A DNA stretch of 64,000 nucleotides from Opisthocomus hoazin (lineage: Eukaryota; Chordata; Aves; Opisthocomiformes; Opisthocomidae), in NCBI RefSeq assembly GCF_030867145.1, contig NC_134440.1:4774001-4838000 (forward strand), read 5' to 3'. The position numbers were made by a program, and so were the translations under genes. Positions 37,101-61,479 of this stretch are shown here, piece after piece. Under the pieces are notes generated by a model. The model saw only the letters and a program-made list of their open reading frames with translations, had not been told where the DNA came from and did no database searches. The first letter of the stretch is position 1. Every line of letters starts with the position of its first letter.

Positions 37101-37735
37101 CCTGACCTTTCACTAACAACTAAAAAAGAGAGATTTGACTCCTAGTACTCTCACTCCAGGGCAGGCTGGACAGCACACTGAGAATTCCTCCTTACCTGGA
37201 CATGGTTCCCACTCTCCAACACAACGTGCCTTACTTCACCATCACCGAGCAGCAAGCTGCCACGCATCCACCACTGTGTCCTCCCTGCAAACGGCTGCAG
37301 AATGTTCAACTCTCTGGAATTCCATCCCTACCTGTCCTCCCTGCAAACGGCTGCAGAATGTTCAACTCTCTGGAATTCCATCCCTACCTCAGAGTGCCCG
37401 GCCTTGGCAATGCATCTACTGAAACTCCCCTGACCTTTCACTAACAACTAAAAAAGAGAGGTTTGACTCCTAGGACTCTCACTCCAGGGCAGGCTGGACA
37501 GCACACTGAGAATTCCTCCTTACCTGGACATGGTTCCCACTCTCCAACACGATGTGCCTTACTTCACCGTCACCGAGCAGCAAGCTGCCACGCATCCACC
37601 ACTGTGTCCTCCCTGCAAACGGCTGCAGAATGTTCAACTCTCTGGAATTCCATCCCTACCTGTCCTCCCTGCAAACGGCTGCAGAATGTTCAACTCTCTG
37701 GAATTCCATCCCTACCTCAGGGTGCCCGGACTTGA
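31160..37735. repeat. Nested satellite-like tandem array (56-bp monomer in 328/384/440-bp units)
   Basis: About 18 higher-order units start near 31210, 31651, 32035, 32417, 32858, 33186, 33571, 33899, 34227, 34556, 34885, 35269, 35710, 36038, 36423, 36751, 37135 and 37463. Each is a 216-bp spacer (beginning around ACTCCTAGGACTCTCACTCC) plus 2, 3 or 4 copies of a 56-bp monomer containing GGCTGCAGAATGTTCAACTC and TGGAATTCCA. Monomer counts by unit are 4,3,3,4,2,3,2,2,2,2,3,4,2,3,2,3,2,2, about 48 in all. Units differ by only a few bases, so the array is young or homogenised. It lies wholly within KDM4B intron 1. I do not recognise the family. Confidence 0.97.
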
Positions 37736-40700
37736 CAACGGTACCCAGAGCTCCTCCTCCAAGTGAGACCGCACTGGTGGGACATCTTCGTTTTCCCTAC
37801 TGGTGTGAGCAAAAAGGTTAACACAGCTACTTCTGTCAGCGCTTAGAAAACTGAAAACCTGAACAAAGGACTTTAACTTGGTCATTTGTCTCATTGCCCT
37901 CAATTAAACTGCTAATCATTTTGGCTTTATGCCCATCCTCAGGGACTGATGGGAGTGTGGGAGGAGGCAGAGCAGCCTCCCTGGCCTGCAGTAACGCACG
38001 CTCTTCTCAGCAAAAACAAAAACACGCTGTACAGAGTCAATCAGCCAGCCAAGGGGCATCACAAGAAATCAGGATTCACAGCCTTGGTTGCAAGTTTTTG
38101 CCTCCCTCTGCTCTGTGCCAGAAGGGCTCTGGGAAATCCTTCGGCCTCAGGAACCACATTCCCAGGCTCAGATCTGTACCTGCGCTTGGCTCCCTTCAGA
38201 ATTAAGAAATAAGAAAGCTTGCAGTCTCCGAATTTTGCCCAAGTCTACTTCAAGTCCCTGGTAAACTTGCAATGAAAATAAGTTTAGTTTAAGGGGAAAA
38301 AAAATAAGCTGATCTTCAACTGAAAACACTGTAAAATTACAAAATGAAACAAAAACCCAATCAAATACAGATTTCAAGTGTGCCTGAATTAACTTCTTGT
38401 TCCAACTCGCTCAGTATTTCTGAGGCATTTCACGTACAGTAAGGCAAGAACCCTGCTCATGAAAGAATTCTTTAAATTTACTTCTAACTCATTATTTGAC
38501 TACTAAGTACCAAGTGCGAATATTAATGAAAACCTTATGTGCTTATTTGAAATGGTTGGTTTTTGATGAATTAGGCTGGGACTTAGCAGGCAGACTCTTC
38601 TATTTCCATCTACCTCCTTTCTCAGTAAACCGACTAATTACACTCAACTCTACACCTAGATCCTCATGGATCAGGCACTTTCAGAAGCTTATGAGCAGAA
38701 CAAAAGACAAACTTCTGCAGAGCATCAAGACTGTATATAAACCAGGCAATTCCACATCACTAGTTTTAGAGAAGTATGTATTGCAAGCATAGGTAATACA
38801 ACTTTCTTCTCTTCCCCTTTATTCCCGAGAATCAGATGATAGCATTTAGACAAAGAGAGTGTAAATTTGTAAGTTTGCAGTTCGCTGTGGTGTGGTTCAA
38901 CCCAGTTTTCAATGACTGTAGAATTACAGCAAGAATTTTAAACTCACAACTTTTTCCCAGAATTATTTATATATTCCATTCATTACATTTTTAAGCTCCA
39001 AATCGCTCTGAGTTTTGTATATCCTTTATAAGGCTGAAGTAAACATAACCGAGGGAAGATCTGAGGAAGAGGAACAGAGAGCCAACATTACCATACAGGC
39101 ACAGCGAGTACCCACCAGCGACGCAGACGGAGATCTACAGTGCCCGGGAGTTGACAAATGAGAAGTATCTCCTATTAAATTTCACACTCCACAAGGCTTC
39201 TCCAGAATCCCAGATTCTCCTGCACTTGAAATTGAGCAGCATATGTAGCTCATTACAGCAAAATAAATTTTTCCCTCAAAACATCCTCTTAGCTATGTAA
39301 GTGTACAGTTACTCACACATTGCTTCAAACTACAGGAAAATTATTTAGTCACAAACAGCATTTAAAAGCAGAAGTATTTAGACTTAAGAGCAATAAATCT
39401 GTAAGGAATTAAAGCAGTTCATTACTGCCTGAAGCAAGGTAGTCAACATGTAATCTTTACTGCTGACTAAATTCAGAATCAGCACCCAATCTTCAATTCA
39501 ATGTTTTACTAAACAGCCAAGATAAACTCATACTAAAACCACACAGAGCAGTTAGCACACCACTGCTGAGACAGGAGCCGTAACTGGGTACAAACTTCAG
39601 TTTACTGCATGACACAATAGTCATCTCTGCAGGTTTTTTACTCTATTATTATCTTTGCTGCAAGGCTCTAGAAGTGTTTTTTTGAAAAAAAAAAAAAAAA
39701 AAGCATTTCATCTGGACTGGTTCTTCTCCGCAGCTCTACTGCGACTTGCCATCTTTGACACCAGCACACAGAACTGGTTTGGGTTTGCTCTGCTGGAATA
39801 TGAATCATAGCATTTAGGAGCCCAAACTGAAAGGAGAAGCCTCCTGCCCAGACCTGGAGCTGCTGAGGGGGGAAAGAAAAAAAGTACCTCTATTTTATGT
39901 ATTCCTCTTCAGTCTGAACAAGAATTCAAAGTCTCAACCCATGACACCCGGATCCAAGGCAGCAGTGCTGCAACCTTAAAATGCTGTAAAGTAACCCACG
40001 GGCTATTACTCTTATCAGAAATCATATGTGTTTCAGAAAACTTGATTACTGCGCTGCTTTGTACAAAAAGGTAATTCCTATATCAGATCAATACCTTAAT
40101 GAGGACTAATTCCCAACAGCCCTTCCTCGGCAAACCCGCCAGACCTACAAGCCTGCAGCAACATTCTCAGCAATTTGCTCAGCTTCTTCTCTAGCTTGCT
40201 TCCGATTTTTCTAAGACAGAATTCCAACAAATGTCATTGTTTTCAGCGCTTTTGTCTATCTTGCCAATGTAAAAATCAAAATCTTGGTTGCGTTTTTCGC
40301 GCAAGGTGCTTTAGGTCCTGCCTAGCGTGGGTGTGACACACTGACCCAGATTCCAGGCTTAAGAGCGGTTGCATTGCCAGGACATTATCTACTCGGGAAG
40401 GGACGGAGCGAGAGGCAGAAGAACAGGACCAAGAGGCGTAACATAACTCACACAGCCCCCGAAGTGGGCTCTGGCAGGAATTCCTGCCCTCACTGACTTC
40501 AAAACCTCATCTTCAGAGAGGAGCGGGGGGAACCCCACAGTCTTCTGTCAGGCATTTCGCCTCTCGTTTCACATCCATCTCCTCACACTTCCTAACCAAA
40601 ACTACAGCTGAAAGGAGTGACAATTTAAAACCTAAATTCAAGCAAAACCTGGGAAAAAACCAAGCCAGTTTCACATCAGCTTCAAGGTAGCGTCAGACAA

Positions 40701-43700
40701 TTTCAATCTCTCCCAGCTCACTTTTACCCGTTCTCTCTGGCAGCTCCAGCTCCAAACCTCAACGCGCACACCACAGCCAAAGCTGCGCTGCTTGTTTTGC
40801 CAACACAGAACTGAGAACAAATACGGCAAACGTCATGTAAACTTCTTATCTACAACAAAAAATCCCACAGAAGCTCACCAAAATCCTTCCCGCTGCTCTG
40901 AATGCATATCAGAAATTGTGCAGGAATATCAGAACTCCTCAGGAAGCCACCTCAACACACCACCAACTTCCAACACTGTCTTCTTAGGCCACATTCCATC
41001 ACATACAGTATTTCTAACACGTAGTTTAGGAAACAAAAGACCAATCCTGTATTTTCAAAGAAATCAGGAATTGTGGCTTGTTCACGAGCCTTCTAAAACA
41101 GCACAGAAAAAAAACAAAAAGAAAAAGCTAAGTTACAGGTTGTTTCTGCCATGACTGAGGCACACACAGACTGAGCCAGGATCTTCTACGCAGAAAAATA
41201 TCACAAGAGAATATAAATGCGTTCTCCTGTGTTAGCAGCCATCCAGCAAAAAAATAATTGAAGAACTACTTAATTTGTAAAAAAGAATAATTTACGAACA
41301 TATAAATGAAAGTAAGTACCTTAATTAAGCCATGGCACTAAGTGGCTATATCCATAAGCTGTGACAAGACAGAACATATTTGGTCCAAATCAAAGACTTT
41401 AAAAAAAAATCTTACTAAGTAATCATCAGCATACTGAAAATGGAAAAATACCTTTCCCATCCCACAATGCTGTTCTAGTGAGAACGCTAACACAACATTA
41501 ACATCACTAAACCTGTGCACAACGACAACATTTCTGCCAGTATTTCGCAACACTCCAGGATTTCAGCCTCCTAGTGCACCGAATGGACAAACCCTCTTTT
41601 GATTCTTAAATAGATGGCAAATAACTACTCCAAACAGTGCCTTGCACAGCCACAGAGAATCCTGATGGCACCCAAATACAGTCAGCAAATCCCTCACTTG
41701 CAGTGACATATTTAGCTGTCATCCATCTTTGATATTAACAGATGCTATATCGCACGCTGCCTATAGCGCAGGCAGACAACAAACGGACAGACAGACACGG
41801 GCATTGCAGAGCCTTTTTAACGGCACACGGCAAAACATTCAAAAGCGAGGGAGAAAGGGTGGAAAATTCACCGGTCCGCAGTTCTTCTATATTGCCCGAA
41901 ATTCATTAAACGGAAATAAAGCTTCTAATTCTTAGGACTGCAAAGAGATTTTCGCAACGTGTTAACCGACGCAGGGCTGTCTCCGCCTGCAGCAAGACAC
42001 CACTATTATTTCTACTTATGTGTGAACTTCCCTATTCATTGAAATTAGATGGAAACTTGGAAGGCTAATTACAGCTACCTGAACGCCAACGCATTGTTTA
42101 TTGTATTACAGCTGGACATTCAAACAGAAAGTAAGAATACATAACTCCTGACAAATGTACCAAAAAACCCCATACAGCTAGCACGCTTACCCAGCGCGTC
42201 TGGACAAACTGGTTTTCCCAACTCATATAAAATTTCTTCTTGAGACCTCTTATATGGAAATAGCTCAAAGTTCTCAGAAGTTGCCTGTATTTTTGATAAT
42301 TTAAAAGGCCCAGTGCCCACAGATCCGTAAAACAATCTATGTTATCTGTTAAGTGATAGGAGTTGATGGCACCCTTCGAAATAGTTGTCACTTCATTTTG
42401 CTCCAGCAGCGCTGGTTAACGGGGCGGGCAGTACTTCCGAGCGCCGTGTTTGCCTCAGACCCAGCATTATCCAGAGGAAACAGGTGGGATTCTCCCTAAA
42501 AGTGCATTTCGCGATCACCAAAAGCTGCTGAAACCTCCCACCCACGTAAGGCGTTACTTCCAAAGGCCCACATTCACCCTGAAGTCACGCTTTGGATGTC
42601 GGACCTGGGTACTTGTATTTCGCCTGTACGTTCTAACGCACAGAGGAAGCAAGCGCCCGATGTGCAAGCCCATACACACCCTGGTCCCCCTGGATCGGTT
42701 CAGGGAATTGCCTCTTTCCAAGGAGCAAATAAAAGGAGAAAGAGCGCATTACTGAGCGTTGGACAGCATTTTCCTGTCAAAAGATGTTTCAGCAAGCGTC
42801 TCGCATGCAAACAGCAGCTCTGTAACAAGGAAGCAGGTACCTCCACCTACGTGTGCTTTGCACAGGAGTAACTCCTACCACCAGCGAGACAGGAGCAGCC
42901 GCCGGTCCCTCTCGGCGCTGGAGGAGTCAGGCTACCTGCCTCGGCTTCCTCCACTTATTACAGGGGAACCCAAGAATTAGGAACTTACTGTCAAGAAGCA
43001 ATTACCCCTACGTACTCCAACGGTTCTTTTCCGTAATTGCTGAAATGTAACTGTAAGTTTTAAATTCTAGTCTTTGATTTTGCGTGATTATGTGAATTTT
43101 AACAAAACAGGAAGAGGAAATGGAACAGTAAAAAGGAAAAGTTCATAAGAAAGAAGTGACTTCTTGTGCGTGAAGAGAGGAAAATAACCGCTATTAGGTT
43201 TCTGATGAACAGAGCTCCTTAAAATTGATTCCTTTTGGTTACAGGGAACTTAACTTTGGAAAGGTCCAGCTTGACACACCACGATTTTGTATTGACACTG
43301 CCCCAGCACAAAGACAACCGAGTCCCACAGCACAACTCCAACATTCCAGGCCTTAACAGCAACACAAACCCAGCCCGCGCCCCCGCACAGCACCCATCCT
43401 CCCCAGCACCTTCCGTCAGGCAGCCTAAAAGTTACAGAACGCGCGTAAAGCTAACCCGCGACTCCAACTCTTCAAAGCGGAGGGGTCCAAACCAGACTCA
43501 ATGCAACACACCGAGCCCCTGCGCAGCCACTGACACCATCTTCAAAAACCAGAACGAAAGCCAACTCTAAAGGAAAGCCAAGTGCCACCTTTGGGTGCAG
43601 GGCTTACTCAGCAGCTTCCCCTCCCGCCACCCACCGCGTCCCAGCAGAGCCCAACGCATCTTCTGTTTATTTCTTTTTAAAAAAAAGGGGGCAAACCGAG

Positions 43701-44158
43701 CAGCCACAACCCAGGGCGAGTCCCCACAGCCCATCCCCGCGGACCACAACCGTTTCGGAGCCAGTCACCTCACTTTTTGAGCTGTAACGTTTGCACCCAA
43801 GGCTGCTCGGCCAGGGGGGAGAGGGAAGACCCCCGCCCAGAGCCCCGGCTGTTTCTACCCACGTCGGGCTTAACACCACAATAAAAAAAAGGGAAAAAAG
43901 CTCAGGTTTGGGCCTTGACTTTGACAGTCTTGGGGGGGGGGGGGGGTGGAATTTGGCCGCTGTCACGTTCTCCCCACCGGTTTCCCCGCAGCCGGACCTG
44001 CCGGTACCTCCGGGGAGGGGGAAGGAGCCTCTCCCCGGGTCCGCACCGAGCCCCCGCGCTTCGAGCCTTCCGCGGACACCGGGCCTGAAGCACCGGGAGT
44101 GGGGGGGGCTTCTACTGCACAAAGCGGTCGGTGGAACCGGGAGGAGCGGGCCGCAACG

Positions 44159-44255
44159 GGCCCGGCCCGGCCCCTGGCCGCACAGGCCGGTTCCCCCCGG
44201 TGCCGGGCCGGCCCCGGGGGGAACCGGCCTGTGCGGCCAAGGGCCGGGCCGGGCC
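44159..44255. repeat. 42-bp GC-rich inverted repeat with 13-base loop
   Basis: Arms 44159-44200 and 44214-44255 are reverse complements except at one position; the loop is 44201-44213. Both arms include GGCCGCACAGGCCGGTTCCC or its complement. It lies about 250 bases into KDM4B intron 1, so the transcript could form a very stable hairpin. Confidence 0.92.
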
Positions 44256-44500
44256 GGAGGAGGGCCGCCGTCCGGAAGACAGCGGTAAAACCGGTGCCCG
44301 CCGCTGAGGAGAAGGGAGGGGTGAGGCCGGCGGGACGGAGCCCGGCGACCCGGGAAGGGAGGCGGGGAGGGGGGGGGGGGGGTGTTTCGCCGCGGTCCCG
44401 GGGGCGGATCCGCAGGCGGCGGCAGGCCCCGGCGGGGAGCGAGAGAAGGGAACGGGTGGGGGGAGAAGGGGAGGCAGGCACCGGCCCCCCCCGCCGTACC

Positions 44501-44700
44501 TGAGCCCGCCGGCGGTCCCCCTCAGCAGCGGCGGCGGCGGCGGCCCCGGGCTACCGGTCAGCGGAGAGCCGAGCGGCCCGGTGACGGGGGGAGAGCGGAA
44601 GGGGGGCGGTGAGGAGAGCTCAGCACCCCGCGGGCAGCACCTGCCGCCCGCCTCCTCGGCCCGCTCGTTGGCTGCGGTCGGCACCGCCTTCGAGGCCATT
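44501..44700 (-). other. KDM4B: Probable KDM4B non-coding exon 1
   Basis: A strong donor, CTCAG|GTACGG, puts the last exon base at 44500 within the CpG island on the KDM4B strand. It can join the acceptor at 25422-25421 to give a 5'UTR intron of 19 kb, the arrangement of mammalian KDM4B. The start is not defined; the CCAAT box at 44698-44702 suggests transcription starts just below it. The exon has no recognisable coding content. Confidence 0.6.
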
Positions 44701-46889
44701 GGGCGCCCCGCCGGTGAGAGGCGGCGTTTTCTGCCCATGGCGGAGCCGGTCACTGAACAACAAGACGAGAGTAACCGTTGATTGGCGAGTTGCGAGGGGT
44801 AAAGGCCCGCCCATCAACAGGCGGGGCAGCCGGTCGCTCTAACAGCCCTCTGTCGCTTTCCGCCAATCGGACGCGGCCGTTGGGAGACGGCGCCTCGCGC
44901 TCAGCTGCTATTGGGCGAGAGAGGAGTAAGCCAGGCTCCGATAGGCGGCGCGGGCTGCCCGTCAGCGCGCTCGCGGCTCTGCGCCCCGGCGGGGGCGCGC
45001 GGCGGTGAGTACGTGAGGAGCTGCACAGCAGCGCGTGAGTCGGGGGGGGCTGCGGCGGGCGCCCTGCGCCAATGGGGCGGGGAGGGACCGCGCCCCCCCT
45101 CCCCCCCCCTCCCGGCGGCGGGCCTCATGGCGGGCGGGGGCCGGGGGTCGGCGTTCCCATGCCCCGGTGCCGCACCCCGAGGCAGGGCCGAGCTGCGGTC
45201 CGCGGGGCGGGGGCTCTGCCCCTGAGAAGCCCGGGGCGGGGGGCAGTGGCGGCACACCCACTTTCGCTGCGCCAGCCCCTGGCTCCCCGCTGCCCGGCCC
45301 CCCTCAGCCCCCGAGCACCCCCGCAGCGCACGGGGCAGAGGAAGAGGAGAAGAGCGGGGTGGTGGCTCAGCGCCTGGTAGGCCCCACTGCCTCAAGGTTG
45401 TGGAAAAAAGTTTCTGAGCTGCGGAGAGGGCACCAAGCAGCCTCTCCCCCCCCCCCCCCGGTTTATTCCTGAGAAGCAGCGGGATGTCCCCCCGCTCCAG
45501 CCCGGTTTCCCCTCACAGCGCCGTGCTGTCACAGGGAGCTGGTGGGGGGGCCATGGCGGGGGGCCTGCCCCTGCCCGGGGACCCGACTTGGCTCCCCCTG
45601 GCAGTCCGCGGCCCGGGTCAGGGCACGCACCAGCGCCGAGCCCCAGCCCCAAACTGGCTGCACGTACAGGACCACGAACAACACGGGGGCATTTTTTAAT
45701 TTGTACTTCACTAAACCGTGCAGGCCATCGATCCCGTGCGCCTGCGGGGAAGCGAGATGAGAATTCCCAAAATAGAATAAAGATCCTTGGGGGGGGTGGG
45801 GTTTTTTTTGTAACGTTGTTATTGCTTCACCATTCCTGATCCACAAAACACTTTAGCATTGGCTATGTCATCCAGAATTCACAACACAAATGCACACAAT
45901 GAAGCATGGTCCTGCTACCGATCTCTGCCATGAAATCACCCTCCCCTTCCGCTCCAGAGCCACGCACCAGCTCTCTTCCCAGCACAGGAATTTTCCTCAC
46001 AGAGCTTCACGCTGAGATCTGCAAGCTTCAAATTACAAAGCATCTAATTTGCAGAGAAATTCCAATTCATGCCAAACAAACACCAAAACTCAGAACAGTA
46101 CACCGAAACCTCTCTAGGAAAATAAAGTGTGCCTGCCAACTTCCAAATAACACCACAGCCACTACCCCGGGGAAGTCACTGCAATATGTTCTTTCAATTT
46201 AAATACACACGCGCTCCCTCAGTTTTGCCCACTCACCCCAAATTCGTCTCATCACAATATAGACTAAAAAGTAAAAGGACATTGTCAATCAAATTCAAAT
46301 ACCTGAAATGGAAAGCATTTCATGTCAACACTTACCTTCAAATAAAGAGGGCAGATGAAGCAGCAGTTGCGCAGTATCACTGCTTGCGTTTCCAACATCT
46401 TAAATGCCTGTGCGTTTTCTTCATTGACTTCATCTGCATTTGTTTAAGAAAACCTCAGTTTTTATCTCTCTGTGTCAGTAACTCGAGGGAGACGCTCACC
46501 CGACTCGCTGTGAACACCTCCAATACGACGCCCGACATGGCAGCCCTGCCGTTCGTTAAACGCACAGGCAAGTCCACTGCCAGCTGATCTTTGGAGTTCA
46601 GTACTGTGGAAATGCACAGGAGTTCTGCCCCAAAAAGAGGGAGATTTGGGGAATCTTTGGTTTTTTAGTTGAACATAACATATGCCTTTCACTAGTGCCT
46701 AGAAACAAATATTTTGAAGACAAGAATATCAAATTAGTATTTTCCCCAATTTCTTTGTAGTGAAAAATCATAATGAAAATAAGAGGCCCTAGAAAATACA
46801 AGGCTTAGCGTAACGGAACATAAATACAAATTCCTGCATAAGCACTGGAAATCTGCTTCAGATGAAAAAGAACGAAAGGCAAACAGTCA
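44701..46889. other. UHRF1-KDM4B intergenic region
   Basis: About 2.2 kb between the KDM4B promoter and the UHRF1 polyadenylation site. The left half is CpG island. The right half (45700-46890) is AT-richer; short open frames there show no family resemblance. I see no gene. Confidence 0.75.
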
Positions 46890-48223
46890 CCACTTTCATC
46901 TGAAAAGATATTTATTTTGAGAACTTCAACTTGCACATTGTACAAAAAATTGACAAATTCAGCAAAAAACCTATAAAACTTTTTTCCCTAACATATTAAC
47001 ATTATAATTTTAAGAACGGTAGGAGTTAAGAAAACCAAAAATAGGCACATTTGTTCCAGTCTGTCTGCAGTAAAGTGTGATTAGAAACATCCCTGTCTTG
47101 TTGAGGTATTAAACTGCAAACTTTGGTAATGGTAGAAAAAGACAATTCACTCACAAAAGCAAGCCTTCTCGGTGTCATGTACAATAAACAAAATCGTTCA
47201 TAAAAAAGTCAGAATTGGTTATTCTCCATTTCCAGGTAGAAACGCAGCGAAACAAAGAAAAAAAATACTCATGTTACCATAATACACCTAGCGTTAGGAG
47301 GAAACCTGAAAGTCTGCAGATCCGTGCTAATCATACGCAGCTACAGTGTTCTGTTTTACCCAAAGTACAAAATCCGGCTGGCAAAATTCAACAATTCAGT
47401 GCTTATGAGAAATACATATATCTGGTGATTGAGAGCCCAGTCTTCCAGCAAAGGACAAAAGGCACTTAAGAATGGCTTTAGTATATTCCACAATGGCATT
47501 TCTGGATAGAGGACAGCACCTGGCTGAACAAATAGTTCCTAGTAAGAAAGAAGTCCAGCTGAGGTAGTACTTCATATTGCTCCAACTACTTGGCTATTCG
47601 CAAGCAGCTTTCTTTTTTTTGATATACAAAATTATCAGGAAATGGCTTTTGATAGGTTTGTCAAATGTATAAAAAACACGTTCTTTTTTTTCCAAAAAAA
47701 CCACTAGCAAATATTCACTTGTGGTAAAAAGATCGTAAGCCAGGAACCATCTTGTACAAACTGAGCATCAAAATGCTGCCAGGGTGATGCACAAGTCTAC
47801 CGTTATGGCCAAATCCCCAAACGTTACAGATTGTTCTAGCAACCAAGCCATTTTTTTTTTTAATTAAGAAAATAAAAAGTAAAAAAGAGGGGGCACTCTG
47901 AGAACTTTCATAATCATTAGCAGCCTTACCGGAAGCACTTTTTAAGTCCATTGAAAAAAATAATTCTGTGCTGATGAACGGCAGTTTTGAGGCTGAGGGG
48001 GCGGGGGAAAATGCAAAGGTCAACATTTGGAACAAAAAACAAACCCCACGAACATACAAAAGGATATTCCTTGAAGTTCATCGTTTTTTTTAAAAACAAG
48101 GAAGACTTTAAACTTTTTTATGGGTCCGGGAGAACACAGACTACTTCTCTTTTTTTTAAATTAAGCCCATTGAAAACCCATTTATAAGTTTGAACAAAAG
48201 AAAATTAGAAGTGCTTTACAGAA
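46890..48223 (-). other. UHRF1: UHRF1 3' untranslated region
   Basis: AT-rich stretch of about 1.3 kb following the stop. No other gene is seen. It ends shortly after the AATAAA signal at 46916-46911; the cleavage point (about 46890) is an estimate. Confidence 0.75.
46911..46916 (-). terminator. UHRF1: UHRF1 polyadenylation signal
   Basis: AATAAA on the minus strand (TTTATT on plus), 1.3 kb after the stop codon, the length expected for this gene's 3'UTR. Other AT-rich stretches lie upstream, so shorter forms are possible. Confidence 0.7.
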
Positions 48224-60496
<12,273 letters not shown>

Positions 60497-60720
60497 GGCG
60501 CCGGTCCTGTTCGCACCCGGCAGAGAACGAACCGCCTTTAATAAACGGGATCCGACGAGTCCGGCCCGCCGGGCAACCGGGATCGCCGAGACCGCTCCAA
60601 ACCCACCGCGCCGCCCCGGCCCGCCAGCCAGCCGGCCGGCCCGCCCCCGCCGGACCCTCTTCCCCGCCCTATTGGTCGATAACCCGGCCGGTTCCAACCT
60701 CGATTGGTTGTCGGTGGCTT
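60497..60720 (-). promoter_or_regulatory. UHRF1: UHRF1 proximal promoter and 5'UTR with paired CCAAT boxes
   Basis: Two CCAAT boxes on the gene strand (ATTGG on plus at 60671-60675 and 60703-60707) lie 32 bp apart, a spacing common for paired NF-Y sites in cell-cycle genes. E2F-like and CG-rich motifs (TCTCGCGCC at 60811, TCTCGCGCGA at 60864) lie further upstream. There is no TATA box. Transcription probably starts between about 60560 and 60660; the exact site cannot be read. Confidence 0.6.
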
Positions 60721-61479
60721 AGTCCCGCCTTTCCCGAGCAGAGCCTAACGGCTTTTGTTGCGCCCGTGTCTCTCGGCCGCCTCGCGGGCGGGCGGCGCGC
60801 GCCAACTGTATCTCGCGCCACAATTGAAACGCTCCCCCCGCCCTCCGCGGCCCGCCGGCCAAATCTCGCGCGATTATGTAAATGAAGCTAAATAGGAGCG
60901 GGCGGTCTTAAAGGGGCCGTCACCAGCCAGCGGCCCCCGCCCTCCCACCGCGGCCCGGTGGGAGCTCCCCGCTGGGGGGGGTAGGGGGGGTACACGGACA
61001 CAGCCCCCGCCCATCGCGCTGCGGAGGGCACCGGGACCGGCGGCCGCAGCCCCACACGGGGTGGGACGGGGGATCGCTTTCGTTCCGACCGCGGAAAAAA
61101 AAACGGGGGGGGTGGGGTGTCAGCGGCCGCCCCCCGCAGCCGGTCCCGGGCGCCGCCAGCCCCGCCCGCATCAGCCCCGAAAGCCAAGCGGGGAGATGCC
61201 GGGCCCCGCCACCGCCAGTCGCTCCCCCTCCCGGTCCCACCGCCCCCCACCATGGTCCCGCTTCGGGGGGGGGGGGGGGGGGTGTCGGTCCCGCTGCCAC
61301 AGCCCTCGCGCGAGGCGTCCCGCCAACCGTCACCGGAGCGCTCACCCCGCGGGGAGCCCCGCGCACCCTGCCCCGGCAGCTGTCACCGGCTCGGGGACCG
61401 CGGAGTGGGTCCTCGCCGCTCCCCGCACCGACGCGGGGAGGGGGGGAACCCCTCCGCCCTCCCCCCGGCCCGGACTCAC

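Larger units (their letters stand above)
25421..44499 (-). other. KDM4B: KDM4B intron 1 (5'UTR intron)
   Basis: 19 kb between the probable first exon and the ATG exon. It holds the nested tandem array at 31160-37735, a small CpG-rich patch near 26820-26930, a short duplicated phrase (AATTTACTACACAAA) at about 27245 and 27267, and otherwise unique DNA without recognised genes. Confidence 0.75.
43930..45660. promoter_or_regulatory. KDM4B CpG island promoter, probably bidirectional
   Basis: GC- and CpG-rich, without a TATA box. CCAAT boxes occur in both orientations (ATTGG at 44698, 44781, 44910; CCAAT at 44863 and 45069) with GC boxes such as CCCGCCC near 44806. On plus there is a good donor, GCG|GTGAGT, after 45004, which would suit a divergent transcript. 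Long G or C runs lie at 43932-43947, 44369-44382 and 45447-45461. Confidence 0.75.

Noticed and set aside
31160-37735. CRISPR-like array
   Set aside because: Monomers abut without unique spacers, the 216-bp segment is itself repeated, and the genome is a vertebrate's.
31277-37821. Series of 60-149-codon ORFs with repeated peptides
   Set aside because: Products of the 56-bp tandem repeat read in all frames; no start context, splice structure or homologous protein.
38890-38905. tRNA B-box-like GGTTCAACCC
   Set aside because: No A box or cloverleaf pairing at the right distance.
43791-45472. Many overlapping long open frames in the KDM4B CpG island
   Set aside because: Both strands and several frames are open at once, the sign of GC-driven stop avoidance rather than coding.
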